Assembly: GCF_020092905.1 (NCBI RefSeq)
Contig: NZ_JAGSGB010000002.1
Coordinates: 992,001-1,056,000 of the forward strand
Length of the DNA stretch: 64,000 nucleotides
Source: Pacificimonas aurantium
GTDB lineage: Bacteria > Pseudomonadota > Alphaproteobacteria > Sphingomonadales > Sphingomonadaceae
Direction of reading: 5' to 3'
Shown here: in pieces, positions 46,393-53,964 of the stretch
How positions within the stretch are numbered: the stretch's first letter is position 1
Layout: every line of letters starts with the position of its first letter
Made by a program: the position numbers and the translations under genes
Notes under the pieces: generated by a model
Told to the model about the DNA's origin: nothing
Databases searched by the model: none
The model's input: only the letters and a program-made list of their open reading frames with translations

Positions 46393-48801
46393 TCAGGCCA
46401 GTCGCATGGCCTCCTCGGCAAGCGATTCCGCCTCGATCAGAAGCTCGTCGTCGGCTGTGCCCATGGCGACCTTTTCGCGCCCGATGAGCACAAGGACGGG
46501 CACGGCAAGCGGGCTGATCCGGTCGAGCTGCTGATGCACCATTGTGCGCGGGGCGCGGTCGAGGAGATCGGCGAGCCTGCCCACGTCCGTCAGGCGGCCC
46601 TTGGCGTCCTCCCAGGCTGCCGAGAGCAGCATGTGGTCGGGCTCATATTTCCTCAGCACGTCATAGATCAGGTCTGTCGAGAACGTGACCTGCCGCCCCG
46701 TCTTGCGCTTGCCCGGCACATGACGCTCGATGAGCCCGCCGATCACCGCAACCTCGCGAAAGGCGCGCTTCAGAAGGTGCGAGGTCTGGATCCATTCCAC
46801 CAGTTCCTCTTCCAATATGTCGGCCGAGAAGAGCGGCCGCGGGTCCTCGACCGGCTTCAGCGAATAGCAGGCGAGCGCATAGTCGTTCGAGACGAAGCCG
46901 ATGGGCGACAGGCCCATGGTTTCCATGCGGCGCGTGATCAGCATCCCGAGCGACTGGTGCGCGTTCCAGCCCTCGAAGCTGTAGGCGACCATATAATGCC
47001 GCCCCTCCCTTGGAAATGTCTCGACGAGAAGCTCGTCGGGCGCAGGCAGAACCGAACGCTGCTGCTGAATTTCGAGCCAGTCCTGCACGTCGGCGGGGAA
47101 GCGCCGCCATTCCTCCCGGTCGTGCAGAAATGTGCGGACCCGATTGGCGAGATTCGTCGAGAGCGGCATGCGTGCGCCGACATAGGTGGGGATGCGCGCT
47201 GGCTTGGCGGTGGCCTTCACGAACAGGTCGGTATCCTTCACGCCCTCGACCTCGAGCGACAGACCGGAAAAGAAGAAGGTGTCGCCCGGGCGTAAGGTAG
47301 AGGCGAAATACTCCTCCACCGTGCCGAGCTTCCGCCCGTTCCTGAAGCGCACGTCGAGGACGGGCGCGTCGACGATGATGCCGGCATTCAGGCGGTGTTG
47401 CTTGGCAAAGCGGGGATGGCTGACGCGCCACAGCCCGTCCGCACCCTGGGTGATGCGCTTGTACCGGTCATAGGCGCGCAGCGCATAGCCGCCCGATTCG
47501 ATGAATGAGAGCGTGCGATCGAACGTGTCGCGGTCCAGCGTCGCATAGGGCGCGGCAGTGCGGACTTCGGCGTAAAGGGCGTCGGCGTCGAAGGGCGCGG
47601 CGCAGGCAACCGCCATGATGTGCTGGGCCAGGACATCGAGCGCGCCCGGCCGCCACAGATCGGCATCGAGTTCGCGCTGTTCGACGGCATCGAGCGCGGC
47701 GCGCGCCTCGAGATATTCGAACCGGTTGCCCGGCACGATGATGGCGTCCGACGCCTCGTCGAGCCGGTGGTTCGCGCGGCCGATGCGCTGCAGCAGCCGC
47801 GAGGACCCCTTGGGGGCGCCCATCTGGATGACGAGATCGACATCGCCCCAGTCGACGCCGAGGTCGAGACTAGCCGTGGCGACGAGGCCGCGCAGCCGCC
47901 CCTCCGCCATCGCCCCCTCGACCTTGCGTCGTGCCTCGCGCGACAGCGAGCCATGGTGAATGCCGATCGGCAGCCCCTCCTCATTTTCAGACCAGAGGTC
48001 CTGGAAGATGAGTTCGGCAAGCGAGCGCGTATTGCAGAAGACAAGGGTCAGGCGGTGCGCGGCGATTTCCTCCATCACCTGACGCGCGGCATAGCGGCCC
48101 GAATGCCCCGACCAGGGCACGCGGTCCTCAGGCAGGAGAATGCGGATCGACGGGTCGGCGCCCGCCTCGCCCTCGACCAGCCGCACCCCCTCATAGTCGC
48201 CGTCGGACGAGAGCCAGCCGCGGTAGAGATCGGCGTCGCGCACCGTCGCAGAGAGCGCCGTCCGCCGAAGGCCGGGCGCGAGATGTTGCAGACGCGCGAG
48301 CGAAAGGGAGAGAAGGTCGCCGCGCTTCGTCGGCGCAAAGGCATGCACCTCGTCGACGATCACCGCTTTCAGGCCCGCGAACATCGTCTCCGCGTCGGGA
48401 TAGGAGAGGAGCAGCGAAAGGCTTTCCGGCGTGGTCAGAAGGATCTGCGGCGGTCGCTGGCGCTGGCGCAGCTTTCGGTCGGACGGCGTATCGCCCGTGC
48501 GCGTCTCGACGCGGATATCGAGGCCCATTTCGCCGATGGGTTCGAGCAGATTGCGCTGCACGTCGACGGCCAGCGCCTTCAGCGGAGAAATATAGAGGGT
48601 ATGGAGCCCGTCCTGCGGGTTCTCGATGAGGTCCGAGATGGACCCGAGGAAACCCGCAAGTGTCTTGCCCGCCCCAGTCGTCGCCACGAGCAGCGCATCT
48701 TCTCCGGCACGCGCAGCGGCGATCATCTCCTCCTGATGGCGGCGCAGACGCCAGTCCCGCGCCGCGAACCAGTCGGTGATGGAGGCGGGCAGGTGCGACA
48801 T
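46393..48801 (-). CDS. Ligase-associated DNA damage response Lhr-type helicase
   Basis: Superfamily 2 DEXH helicase of the Lhr-core type, 802 residues. Walker A is TTGAGKT (41-47), motif II DEVH (150-153), TTPESLSLLL and SALSATVRD are motifs Ib and III, and motif VI is the QRIGRANHRLDEASDAIIVP region. The C-terminal part carries the winged-helix and Lhr-specific regions (VPTYVGARMPLSTNLANRVR; SFEGWNAHQSLGMLITRRME). Family members are proposed to unwind damaged DNA together with the exonuclease, PdeM and ligase found 3-7 kb away. Confidence 0.93.
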   Translation of the reverse strand: MSHLPASITDWFAARDWRLRRHQEEMIAAARAGEDALLVATTGAGKTLAGFLGSISDLIENPQDGLHTLYISPLKALAVDVQRNLLEPIGEMGLDIRVETRTGDTPSDRKLRQRQRPPQILLTTPESLSLLLSYPDAETMFAGLKAVIVDEVHAFAPTKRGDLLSLSLARLQHLAPGLRRTALSATVRDADLYRGWLSSDGDYEGVRLVEGEAGADPSIRILLPEDRVPWSGHSGRYAARQVMEEIAAHRLTLVFCNTRSLAELIFQDLWSENEEGLPIGIHHGSLSREARRKVEGAMAEGRLRGLVATASLDLGVDWGDVDLVIQMGAPKGSSRLLQRIGRANHRLDEASDAIIVPGNRFEYLEARAALDAVEQRELDADLWRPGALDVLAQHIMAVACAAPFDADALYAEVRTAAPYATLDRDTFDRTLSFIESGGYALRAYDRYKRITQGADGLWRVSHPRFAKQHRLNAGIIVDAPVLDVRFRNGRKLGTVEEYFASTLRPGDTFFFSGLSLEVEGVKDTDLFVKATAKPARIPTYVGARMPLSTNLANRVRTFLHDREEWRRFPADVQDWLEIQQQRSVLPAPDELLVETFPREGRHYMVAYSFEGWNAHQSLGMLITRRMETMGLSPIGFVSNDYALACYSLKPVEDPRPLFSADILEEELVEWIQTSHLLKRAFREVAVIGGLIERHVPGKRKTGRQVTFSTDLIYDVLRKYEPDHMLLSAAWEDAKGRLTDVGRLADLLDRAPRTMVHQQLDRISPLAVPVLVLIGREKVAMGTADDELLIEAESLAEEAMRLA
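48761..48781. repeat. 21-nt direct repeat, copy A (in helicase 5' end)
   Basis: This segment inside the helicase coding start (encoding ITDWFAA on the minus strand) is identical over 21 nt to 49830-49850, on the other side of the MerR-family gene. Confidence 0.85.
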
Positions 48802-48868
48802 TTCCCATCAACCCTGCAGACTGCGTTCGGGTTCGCGAAAAGACACTTCTTCAGCTGCAGAAAATCGC

Positions 48869-48899
48869 TTGAAGCTGACGTAACGTCACCCGCTACACG
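48869..48899 (+). promoter_or_regulatory. MerR-type promoter/operator of the TipAS-like regulator
   Basis: TTGAAG (48869-48874, -35-like) and TACACG (48894-48899, -10-like) are separated by 19 bp instead of the usual 17. The spacer contains the perfect palindrome TGACGT-A-ACGTCA (48876-48888). An overlong spacer with a central dyad is the hallmark of promoters activated by MerR-family regulators. The -10 ends 7 bp before the ATG, so the mRNA may be leaderless. Confidence 0.55.
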
Positions 48900-48906
48900 C
48901 TTCCTC

Positions 48907-49683
48907 ATGACAAACGAATCACTGCCCATCAACGACGTCGTTCGCCGCACCGGCCTCAGTGCGCGCGCCCTGCGCTTCTACGAGGCGCGAGGATTAGTAT
49001 CGCCCGGCCGCACGAGTTCCGGACGCCGGGTCTTCGGACCTGCCGATCTCGAACGGCTACACCGGCTGATCATACTGAAGCAGGCCGGCTTCAGCCTGTC
49101 CGCGATCGGCGCAATCCTCGACGGCGGCGGCGCTTCGCTGCGCCAGGTCGTGGAAATGCAGATCGCCGCGCTCGGTGCACAGCGCGAGCGAATCGGTTCG
49201 GCGCAAAACAGCCTGCGCCACACCCTGTCCCGCATCGACGAAGGCGAGCGCCTCGATGCCGCGACCTTCTGCTCGCTGATCGAACAAGGAACAAGAATCG
49301 TGACCGAACAGACGAATTGGAAAGAACTGACCGACCGCTATCTAAGCGAGGACGCGAAATCGGACTTCGCGGCAGCCGACACGCGCAGGCACACCGCGCT
49401 GCCGGATTTCGACCAGGCCGAATATTCATCGAAATGGGAAGAACTCGGCGGCAAGATCGAAGCCGCGCTCGGCTCAGACCCCGCCGGAGAAGACGCGCAG
49501 GCGCTTCTGACCGAATGGGAAGAACTGCTGGCACCATTCCTCTCGCTTGCCACCCCCGCAATGACGCGGGATGTGCAGTCCATGTATGCGGACATGCCGA
49601 ATTGGGGTGACGATGCGCCGAATCCCGGTTTCAGCCCCGAAGCCTGGCGCTTCATCGAGCGCGTAAAAGCGGCGCGCACCTGA
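48907..49683 (+). CDS. MerR-family regulator with TipAS-like ligand domain
   Basis: Transcription regulator of 258 residues. The N-terminal winged helix reads INDVVRRTGLSARALRFYEARGLVSPGRTSSGRRVFGPADLERL, followed by a dimerising coiled coil. The C-terminal half (about residues 130-258) resembles the TipAS drug-binding domain, with YSSKWEELGGKIEAALGSDPAGEDAQALLTEWEELLAPF. The frame is open far upstream through antisense Lhr sequence, but ATG 48907 is right for the family. It diverges from the helicase gene and is flanked by a duplicated 21-nt helicase fragment, suggesting it was inserted here. Confidence 0.9.
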   Translation: MTNESLPINDVVRRTGLSARALRFYEARGLVSPGRTSSGRRVFGPADLERLHRLIILKQAGFSLSAIGAILDGGGASLRQVVEMQIAALGAQRERIGSAQNSLRHTLSRIDEGERLDAATFCSLIEQGTRIVTEQTNWKELTDRYLSEDAKSDFAAADTRRHTALPDFDQAEYSSKWEELGGKIEAALGSDPAGEDAQALLTEWEELLAPFLSLATPAMTRDVQSMYADMPNWGDDAPNPGFSPEAWRFIERVKAART

Positions 49684-49786
49684 GGCAGAAGCAGGGCCGT
49701 CCTTGCAAAGAGCTAAGAGAGCCCAACCGCACTGGACGGCCCGCAAACTCAGACTGCCGACAGAACGCTGTCAGGAACCCACTTAT

Positions 49787-49811
49787 CCTGAGCCTATCGA
49801 AAGACGAGCGG
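49787..49811. repeat. Degenerate interspersed repeat (CCTGAGCCTATCGAAAG-type)
   Basis: The segment resembles a short palindromic repeat that I recall from intergenic regions of sphingomonads and relatives (CCTGAGC-TGTCGAAGG followed by ACGAGCGG). Only one copy is seen in this window, so the call depends on recall rather than internal evidence. Confidence 0.35.
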
Positions 49812-49829
49812 ACCGGCGCTTCAGACGGT

Positions 49830-49850
49830 GCCGCGAACCAGTCGGTGATG
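49830..49850. repeat. 21-nt direct repeat, copy B (helicase-start remnant)
   Basis: Identical over 21 nt to 48761-48781. Read on the minus strand, the surrounding sequence gives QLPVDITDWFAAP, resembling the helicase N terminus LPASITDWFAAR, with no open frame beyond. It looks like the remains of a second helicase 5' end. Confidence 0.7.
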
Positions 49851-49983
49851 TCGACGGGAAGCTGGAAGCAAAAGGCGGGCAGCGGTCTAACAACCCCGCA
49901 ACGGGCGGTCGGGTTCTCCCGGAATTTTTTGCCTACTCTTCAATATCTTGACCCTTCGACCCTGCTAGCTAAGTTAGGAGACC

Positions 49984-49989
49984 TATAAT
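49984..49989 (+). promoter_or_regulatory. -10 element upstream of the carbonic anhydrase gene
   Basis: A perfect TATAAT lies 29 bp before the ATG, in an AT-rich pocket of otherwise GC-rich sequence. No good -35 is found at 16-18 bp; a TTGACC at 49948-49953 is too far (30 bp). A GGGGAGGAACG ribosome-binding site follows at about 50007-50017. Confidence 0.4.
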
Positions 49990-50018
49990 CAGGTTTCAAA
50001 GCTTCTGGGGAGGAACGA

Positions 50019-50753
50019 ATGAAATCGATTACCACCATGCTGACGGCAGCGGCCGGGCTTTGCGCCACGGCGGCACTGGCCGATACATCCGTGCGTGACT
50101 GGGTCTATGGCGACGGCGACGTGCCGGAGAAATGGTCCATTGCAAACGAAGACTATGCCGCCTGCGATGCCGGTGCGATGCAATCGCCCATCGACCTGAA
50201 CATGGCGAATGCCTACGGCGACATCGACGTCGCGGCGTCCTATGGCACCGCGCCAGGAGACCTGAAGCTGGGGCCGGGGAAAGTCCAGGTCGACGTCGAG
50301 CCCGGAATGGGCATGATTTCGGGCGGCGACCTGTTCAACCTGCTGCAAATGCATTTCCATACTCCGGCCGAGCATGCCCTAGATGGCACACGCTATCCGC
50401 TGGTGCTTCATCTGGTCCATGCCACGAGCGAGGGACGTCTGGGCGTTCTCGGGGTCATGTTCAAAGAGGGCGAGGCCAATCCGGCACTCGACGCGATCGT
50501 CCAGACCATCGACGCGGACGAGGACGACCTGGAACTCGACGTCGGCGCGCTCGTCCCGGAGGAGCTTGCCGTCTACCGCTATATGGGATCGCTGACCACG
50601 CCGCCCTGTACCGAAGGGGTGAACTGGCACGTCGCCGAAGAGGTGCTGACCGCCAGCGCCGCGCAGATCGAGGCGATGGAAGCGCGCCTGGGCACCAGCA
50701 ACAGGTCACTGCAACCGCTGAACGGACGGCTGGTCGTCGCACCGTCGAACTGA
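50019..50753 (+). CDS. Periplasmic alpha-carbonic anhydrase
   Basis: Zinc enzyme interconverting CO2 and bicarbonate. A signal peptide (residues 1-21, cleavage after ALA) precedes an alpha-class fold with QSPIDL, the zinc ligands His112 and His114 (MHFHTPAEH) and His131 (LHLVHATS), and the substrate region YRYMGSLTTPPCTEGVNWHV. Cys49 and the Cys in PPCTE could form the disulfide seen in bacterial enzymes. The usual second-shell Glu117 position appears to be Val129, which may alter activity. It is a single gene with its own promoter-like signals. Confidence 0.92.
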   Translation: MKSITTMLTAAAGLCATAALADTSVRDWVYGDGDVPEKWSIANEDYAACDAGAMQSPIDLNMANAYGDIDVAASYGTAPGDLKLGPGKVQVDVEPGMGMISGGDLFNLLQMHFHTPAEHALDGTRYPLVLHLVHATSEGRLGVLGVMFKEGEANPALDAIVQTIDADEDDLELDVGALVPEELAVYRYMGSLTTPPCTEGVNWHVAEEVLTASAAQIEAMEARLGTSNRSLQPLNGRLVVAPSN

Positions 50754-50849
50754 CGCGGGCTGATTGGGCGGGCGGCGAGAGTGGCGCCAGAGGCCGGTCT
50801 CCCCCCGTTTCACACGCAGTCCGCAACTGGATAGCTGCGGAGCGACGCC

Positions 50850-50875
50850 ACCGCCGGCCCTACATGGCCGGCGGT
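50850..50875. terminator. 10-bp hairpin at the end of the P-loop gene
   Basis: ACCGCCGGCC (50850-50859) pairs with GGCCGGCGGT (50866-50875) around CTACAT. The stop codon of the minus-strand P-loop gene lies in the loop. It sits in a convergent gap and can serve both that gene and the carbonic anhydrase gene; there is no T-run. Confidence 0.45.
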
Positions 50876-51393
50876 AGGCCTGCGAGGTCAGGAAACGCCA
50901 GCCGGAGTTGCCGGGCGCAGTCTCGCAGCGATAGCCTACCGGTATCGAGGGTCAGAGCAGCGAAGGGCCGGCTCGCATAGCCCTGCCGGATCATCTCAGC
51001 GCTGCGCCGGCGCTCATGTGAAGCGAGCTTCCGACCCCGTGCGGGTGCGTCCAGATCCGCCATATCGACAGCTAGATTGACGCAGAGCGCCTGCGTGCCC
51101 GCAGATGCCAGGTGCCTCGAGAGGTACACCCATTCGCGGCGGCGCAGCGGATATGCAACGACCGCCAGTCCGGCAATGCGACTTGCGGCGTTCGCGGCTG
51201 AAAGAAGCGCCCGCACGGTAGACAGCGACGAGGCGAACCAAGGCTTACCCGTGGCCGCATGGTCGTCACCCTCTATGAATTCGCCGCCCCATTGCCGGAC
51301 AAGGTAGCGGCCAAGACTGGTCTTCCCGGCTCCGATCGGGCCGCTGAGGAACAGCGCGGCGGGCTGTCCGCCGAAGGGATCGGCGCTGTCCAC
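50860..51393 (-). CDS. Small P-loop nucleotide-binding protein
   Basis: Kinase-like P-loop protein of 177 residues. Walker A is SGPIGAGKTSLG (about residues 17-28), followed by EFIEGDDHAATGKPW, which resembles the substrate loop of gluconate/shikimate-type kinases, and RRREWVYLSRHL. An Arg-rich lid-like segment follows. The substrate is not clear and I give no name. The GTG start follows directly on the stop of the DUF454 gene, so the two are coupled. Confidence 0.7.
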   Translation of the reverse strand: MDSADPFGGQPAALFLSGPIGAGKTSLGRYLVRQWGGEFIEGDDHAATGKPWFASSLSTVRALLSAANAASRIAGLAVVAYPLRRREWVYLSRHLASAGTQALCVNLAVDMADLDAPARGRKLASHERRRSAEMIRQGYASRPFAALTLDTGRLSLRDCARQLRLAFPDLAGLPPAM

Positions 51394-51906
51394 TCACGCC
51401 TCCGGCCTGGACCAGACCCAGGGAATGAAGACTGCCGCAATCGCGCTGCCGGCGAACATCCAGGGCGGCGGCAGGAACACAAGGCCGAACGCCGCGCCGG
51501 TCAGCATTCCGAGCGTCGAGGCCCATTTGCCCTTGCGGTTGATGGCACGCCGCTCTCTCCAGGCGATGATATGCTGGCCGAACAGCGGATGGGCGAGCAG
51601 CTTCGCCTCCAGACGTGGATTGGAATTGGCGAAACAGGCGGCTGCGAATATCAGAAAGATGACCGTCGGCATGACGGGAAGGACCGCGCCGATAGCGGCC
51701 AGGCCGACATTCAGCCAGCCGGCCCAGAGATAGAGACGACGCGCCAGCGGACTGCGGACGGGCATATGCCCGGCTGCAATCTCCGCCGCCCGCCGCTGAC
51801 GAGCAGCCTTTCGGGCAGCCTTGCGCGCGGCCTCGCTCGTCGACGTGTCACCATCGCCGCTTCCGTCCGGGTCGTCCGTCAATGAACCTTGGCCGCTCTC
51901 ACTCAT
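51394..51906 (-). CDS. YbaN-family (DUF454) inner-membrane protein
   Basis: Small membrane protein. An N-terminal cytoplasmic segment of about 50 residues is rich in Ala/Arg/Lys, then three to four hydrophobic segments include LYLWAGWLNVGLAAIGAVLPVMPTVIFLIFAAACFANSNPRLEAKLLAHPLFG, the DUF454 core. Function unknown. It diverges from the exonuclease gene with only 13 bp between starts, so the promoters of the two units must overlap or lie within the coding regions. Confidence 0.88.
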   Translation of the reverse strand: MSESGQGSLTDDPDGSGDGDTSTSEAARKAARKAARQRRAAEIAAGHMPVRSPLARRLYLWAGWLNVGLAAIGAVLPVMPTVIFLIFAAACFANSNPRLEAKLLAHPLFGQHIIAWRERRAINRKGKWASTLGMLTGAAFGLVFLPPPWMFAGSAIAAVFIPWVWSRPEA

Positions 51907-51919
51907 TCTGCACCTGAAG

Positions 51920-52921
51920 ATGGCAACGCTCGGATCCTGGATAAAGCCGCACCCGACGGGAATATATGTCGAGCCGGGCGACTTCTGGATCGATCCGTCG
52001 CAGCCCGTTCATACCGCGCTTGTCACGCACGGCCATGCCGACCATGCGCGCAGCGGCCACAACCATGTCATGGCAACACCGGAAACCCTTGCCATCATGG
52101 AAACGCGCTACGGCGAATATCCGCAATCGACGCCCGTTGCCCATGGCGAAGTTGTGAGGATCGGCGAAGTCGACTGTGCCTTCGTCCCGGCTGGTCATGT
52201 GCTCGGCTCCGCGCAGATCGTGCTGGAGCATGCAGGCGAGCGCGTGGTGGTCTCCGGCGATTACAAGCGGCGCGGCGACCCGACCTGCGCACCCTTCGAG
52301 CCCGTGCCGTGCGACATCTTCATCACCGAAGCGACATTCGGCCTGCCGGTATTCAAGCATCCCGACACCGAAGGCGAGGTGCATCGTGCGCTGGAGGCGC
52401 TGACCGCGAATCCGGACCGCTGCGTGCTGATTGGCGCCTATGCGCTGGGAAAAGCCCAACGCGTCATCGCGCACCTGCGCGCGCTTGGCCATGACGAGCG
52501 CATCTATATCCACGGCGCATTGGAGCGGTTATGCTCGCTCTATCAAGACCTTGGTGTCGATCTCGGCGAGTTGGTCCTGGCGACCGGAAAGAAGAAGGAC
52601 GACCTGCGCGGACGCATCATTCTCTGCCCTCCGGGAGCCCTGAACGACCGCTGGTCCCGCCGCCTTCCCGATCCCATTACAGCGATGGCCTCGGGGTGGA
52701 TGCGAATCCGCCAGCGCGCCCGGCAGCGCAATGTCGAGCTGCCGCTGATCATTTCCGACCATGCGGACTGGGATGAGCTGACGACGACGATCGAGGAGGT
52801 CGCACCCAAGGAAGTCTGGGTGACGCACGGCCGCGAGGATGCGCTGCTACACTGGTGCATGACACGGCAGATCAAGGCGCGCGCCCTCAGCCTGGTCGGC
52901 CGAGAGGACGAAGACGAATGA
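51920..52921 (+). CDS. Ligase-associated DNA damage response exonuclease
   Basis: Metallo-beta-lactamase/beta-CASP nuclease of the ligase-associated set, 333 residues. The metal motif is THGHADHARSGH (about residues 37-48), followed by VVVSGDYKRRGDP, FITEATFGLPVFKHP, GAYALGKAQRVIAHL and the late SDHADWDELTTTIEEV. ATG 51920 is selected because the upstream frame is antisense to DUF454. The stop overlaps the histidine kinase ATG (ATGA, 52918-52921), placing kinase and ligase in the same coupled unit. Confidence 0.92.
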   Translation: MATLGSWIKPHPTGIYVEPGDFWIDPSQPVHTALVTHGHADHARSGHNHVMATPETLAIMETRYGEYPQSTPVAHGEVVRIGEVDCAFVPAGHVLGSAQIVLEHAGERVVVSGDYKRRGDPTCAPFEPVPCDIFITEATFGLPVFKHPDTEGEVHRALEALTANPDRCVLIGAYALGKAQRVIAHLRALGHDERIYIHGALERLCSLYQDLGVDLGELVLATGKKKDDLRGRIILCPPGALNDRWSRRLPDPITAMASGWMRIRQRARQRNVELPLIISDHADWDELTTTIEEVAPKEVWVTHGREDALLHWCMTRQIKARALSLVGREDEDE

Positions 52922-53964
52922 GCTGGGAACGGCGCCTCGGCGAACTCGACCTGCCCGACCGCTTCGCGCCAGCCATTCCGCGGCCGGTGACGATGATCGG
53001 CGTCGCGCTGGCCTGCACCATTCTGGCCTTCGCGGCCCGCTGGCTGGTCGATCAGGTCCTCCCCGCCGCAGGGCCGTTCGCGCTGACCGTTCCCTTCGTC
53101 CTGGCAGCCTCCCTGTTCGCGCGCGCCTTTGCCGGCGTGCTGACGCAGACCTTCTGCGCGCTCTACGCCTGGTATTTCGTACTGCCGGCCTCGGGCAGCT
53201 TTGCCTTCGCGGTTCCCAGCGACGGCCCCCGGGTCGTCGTCAACGTGCTGGCCGGCTTCGCCGTGGTGGCACTTGCGGAAGTCTTTCGCAGCGCGGTTCG
53301 CCGGGCGGTTGCGGAACGCGACGATGCACTGGAGCGGCGCGACCTCTATCTTCACGAGTTCGATCATAGGGTGAAGAACAACTTCGCCATGGTTGCGTCC
53401 CTGCTGGACGTACAGCGCCGCCAGTTCGCCGAAGACGATCCCGCGCATGAGGCGCTGTCGGTCGCCGCCGGGCGCGTCGACCTGATCGCGCGGGCGCATG
53501 AGTCGCTCTATCGCGGCGACGGCCTGCCGACCCTGGTCGACATGCGGGACTGTCTCGGCGAGCTGTGCGGGACATTATCACACAGCCTGAACCTGCCGGG
53601 GGGCGTCAACATCGCATGCCAGGCCGAGACAGCCTGGCTGCCGCGCGACCGCGCCATCGCCATCGGGCTGATCGTCAACGAGCTTGCCACCAACGCTGCC
53701 AAGCACGCCTTTGCCGGGCGCGACAGCGGCAGGGTGGACATCGCCTTTCACCGCCGCAAGGGCGGCTACTGCCTGATCGTCGAGGATGACGGCGTTGGCA
53801 TGGCGAGCAAAGAGGGGGAGCCGCCACTCAGCCGCCATGGCGGACTGGGACAAAGGCTGATCGACGCCTTCGCCATGCAGGCGCGCGGTAAGCTGACGCG
53901 GGATACCGACGGGCCCGGCACGCGCTTCGTCTTTGAGCTGGACGGGGCCGAAGAAAAGGAATGA
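52918..53964 (+). CDS. Membrane-bound HWE/HisKA_2-type sensor histidine kinase
   Basis: Sensor kinase of 348 residues. The N terminus has three to four membrane segments (about residues 25-120) of the DUF4118 type, with no large periplasmic loop. The phosphoacceptor His150 lies in LHEFDHRVKNNFAMVASLL, and the ATPase has LIVNELATNAAKHAF (N box) and IVEDDGVGM (G box), as in light- or stress-response kinases of alphaproteobacteria. ATGA overlaps join it to the exonuclease before and the ligase after. No response regulator is nearby. Confidence 0.9.
   Translation: MSWERRLGELDLPDRFAPAIPRPVTMIGVALACTILAFAARWLVDQVLPAAGPFALTVPFVLAASLFARAFAGVLTQTFCALYAWYFVLPASGSFAFAVPSDGPRVVVNVLAGFAVVALAEVFRSAVRRAVAERDDALERRDLYLHEFDHRVKNNFAMVASLLDVQRRQFAEDDPAHEALSVAAGRVDLIARAHESLYRGDGLPTLVDMRDCLGELCGTLSHSLNLPGGVNIACQAETAWLPRDRAIAIGLIVNELATNAAKHAFAGRDSGRVDIAFHRRKGGYCLIVEDDGVGMASKEGEPPLSRHGGLGQRLIDAFAMQARGKLTRDTDGPGTRFVFELDGAEEKE

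Larger units (their letters stand above)
49684..50018. other. 335-bp non-coding region with helicase remnant and degenerate repeat
   Basis: No protein gene is supported here. It contains a degenerate copy of an interspersed repeat (CCTGAGCCTATCGAAAG, from 49787), the 21-nt copy of the helicase start (49830-49850) and, near the end, a promoter-like TATAAT in front of the carbonic anhydrase gene. Confidence 0.65.

Noticed and set aside
48820-48832. LexA box upstream of the helicase gene
   Set aside because: Two GTTC half-sites are present but separated by 2 bp instead of 7, so the pattern does not fit.
47620-48906. Long upstream extension of the MerR-family gene
   Set aside because: The extension is antisense to the Lhr-type helicase; the MerR winged helix starts at the ATG at 48907, right behind a MerR-type promoter.
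49684-50018. tRNA or small RNA gene in the 335-bp gap
   Set aside because: No cloverleaf or T-arm consensus and no clear terminator; only a helicase remnant, a degenerate repeat and a -10 element are visible.
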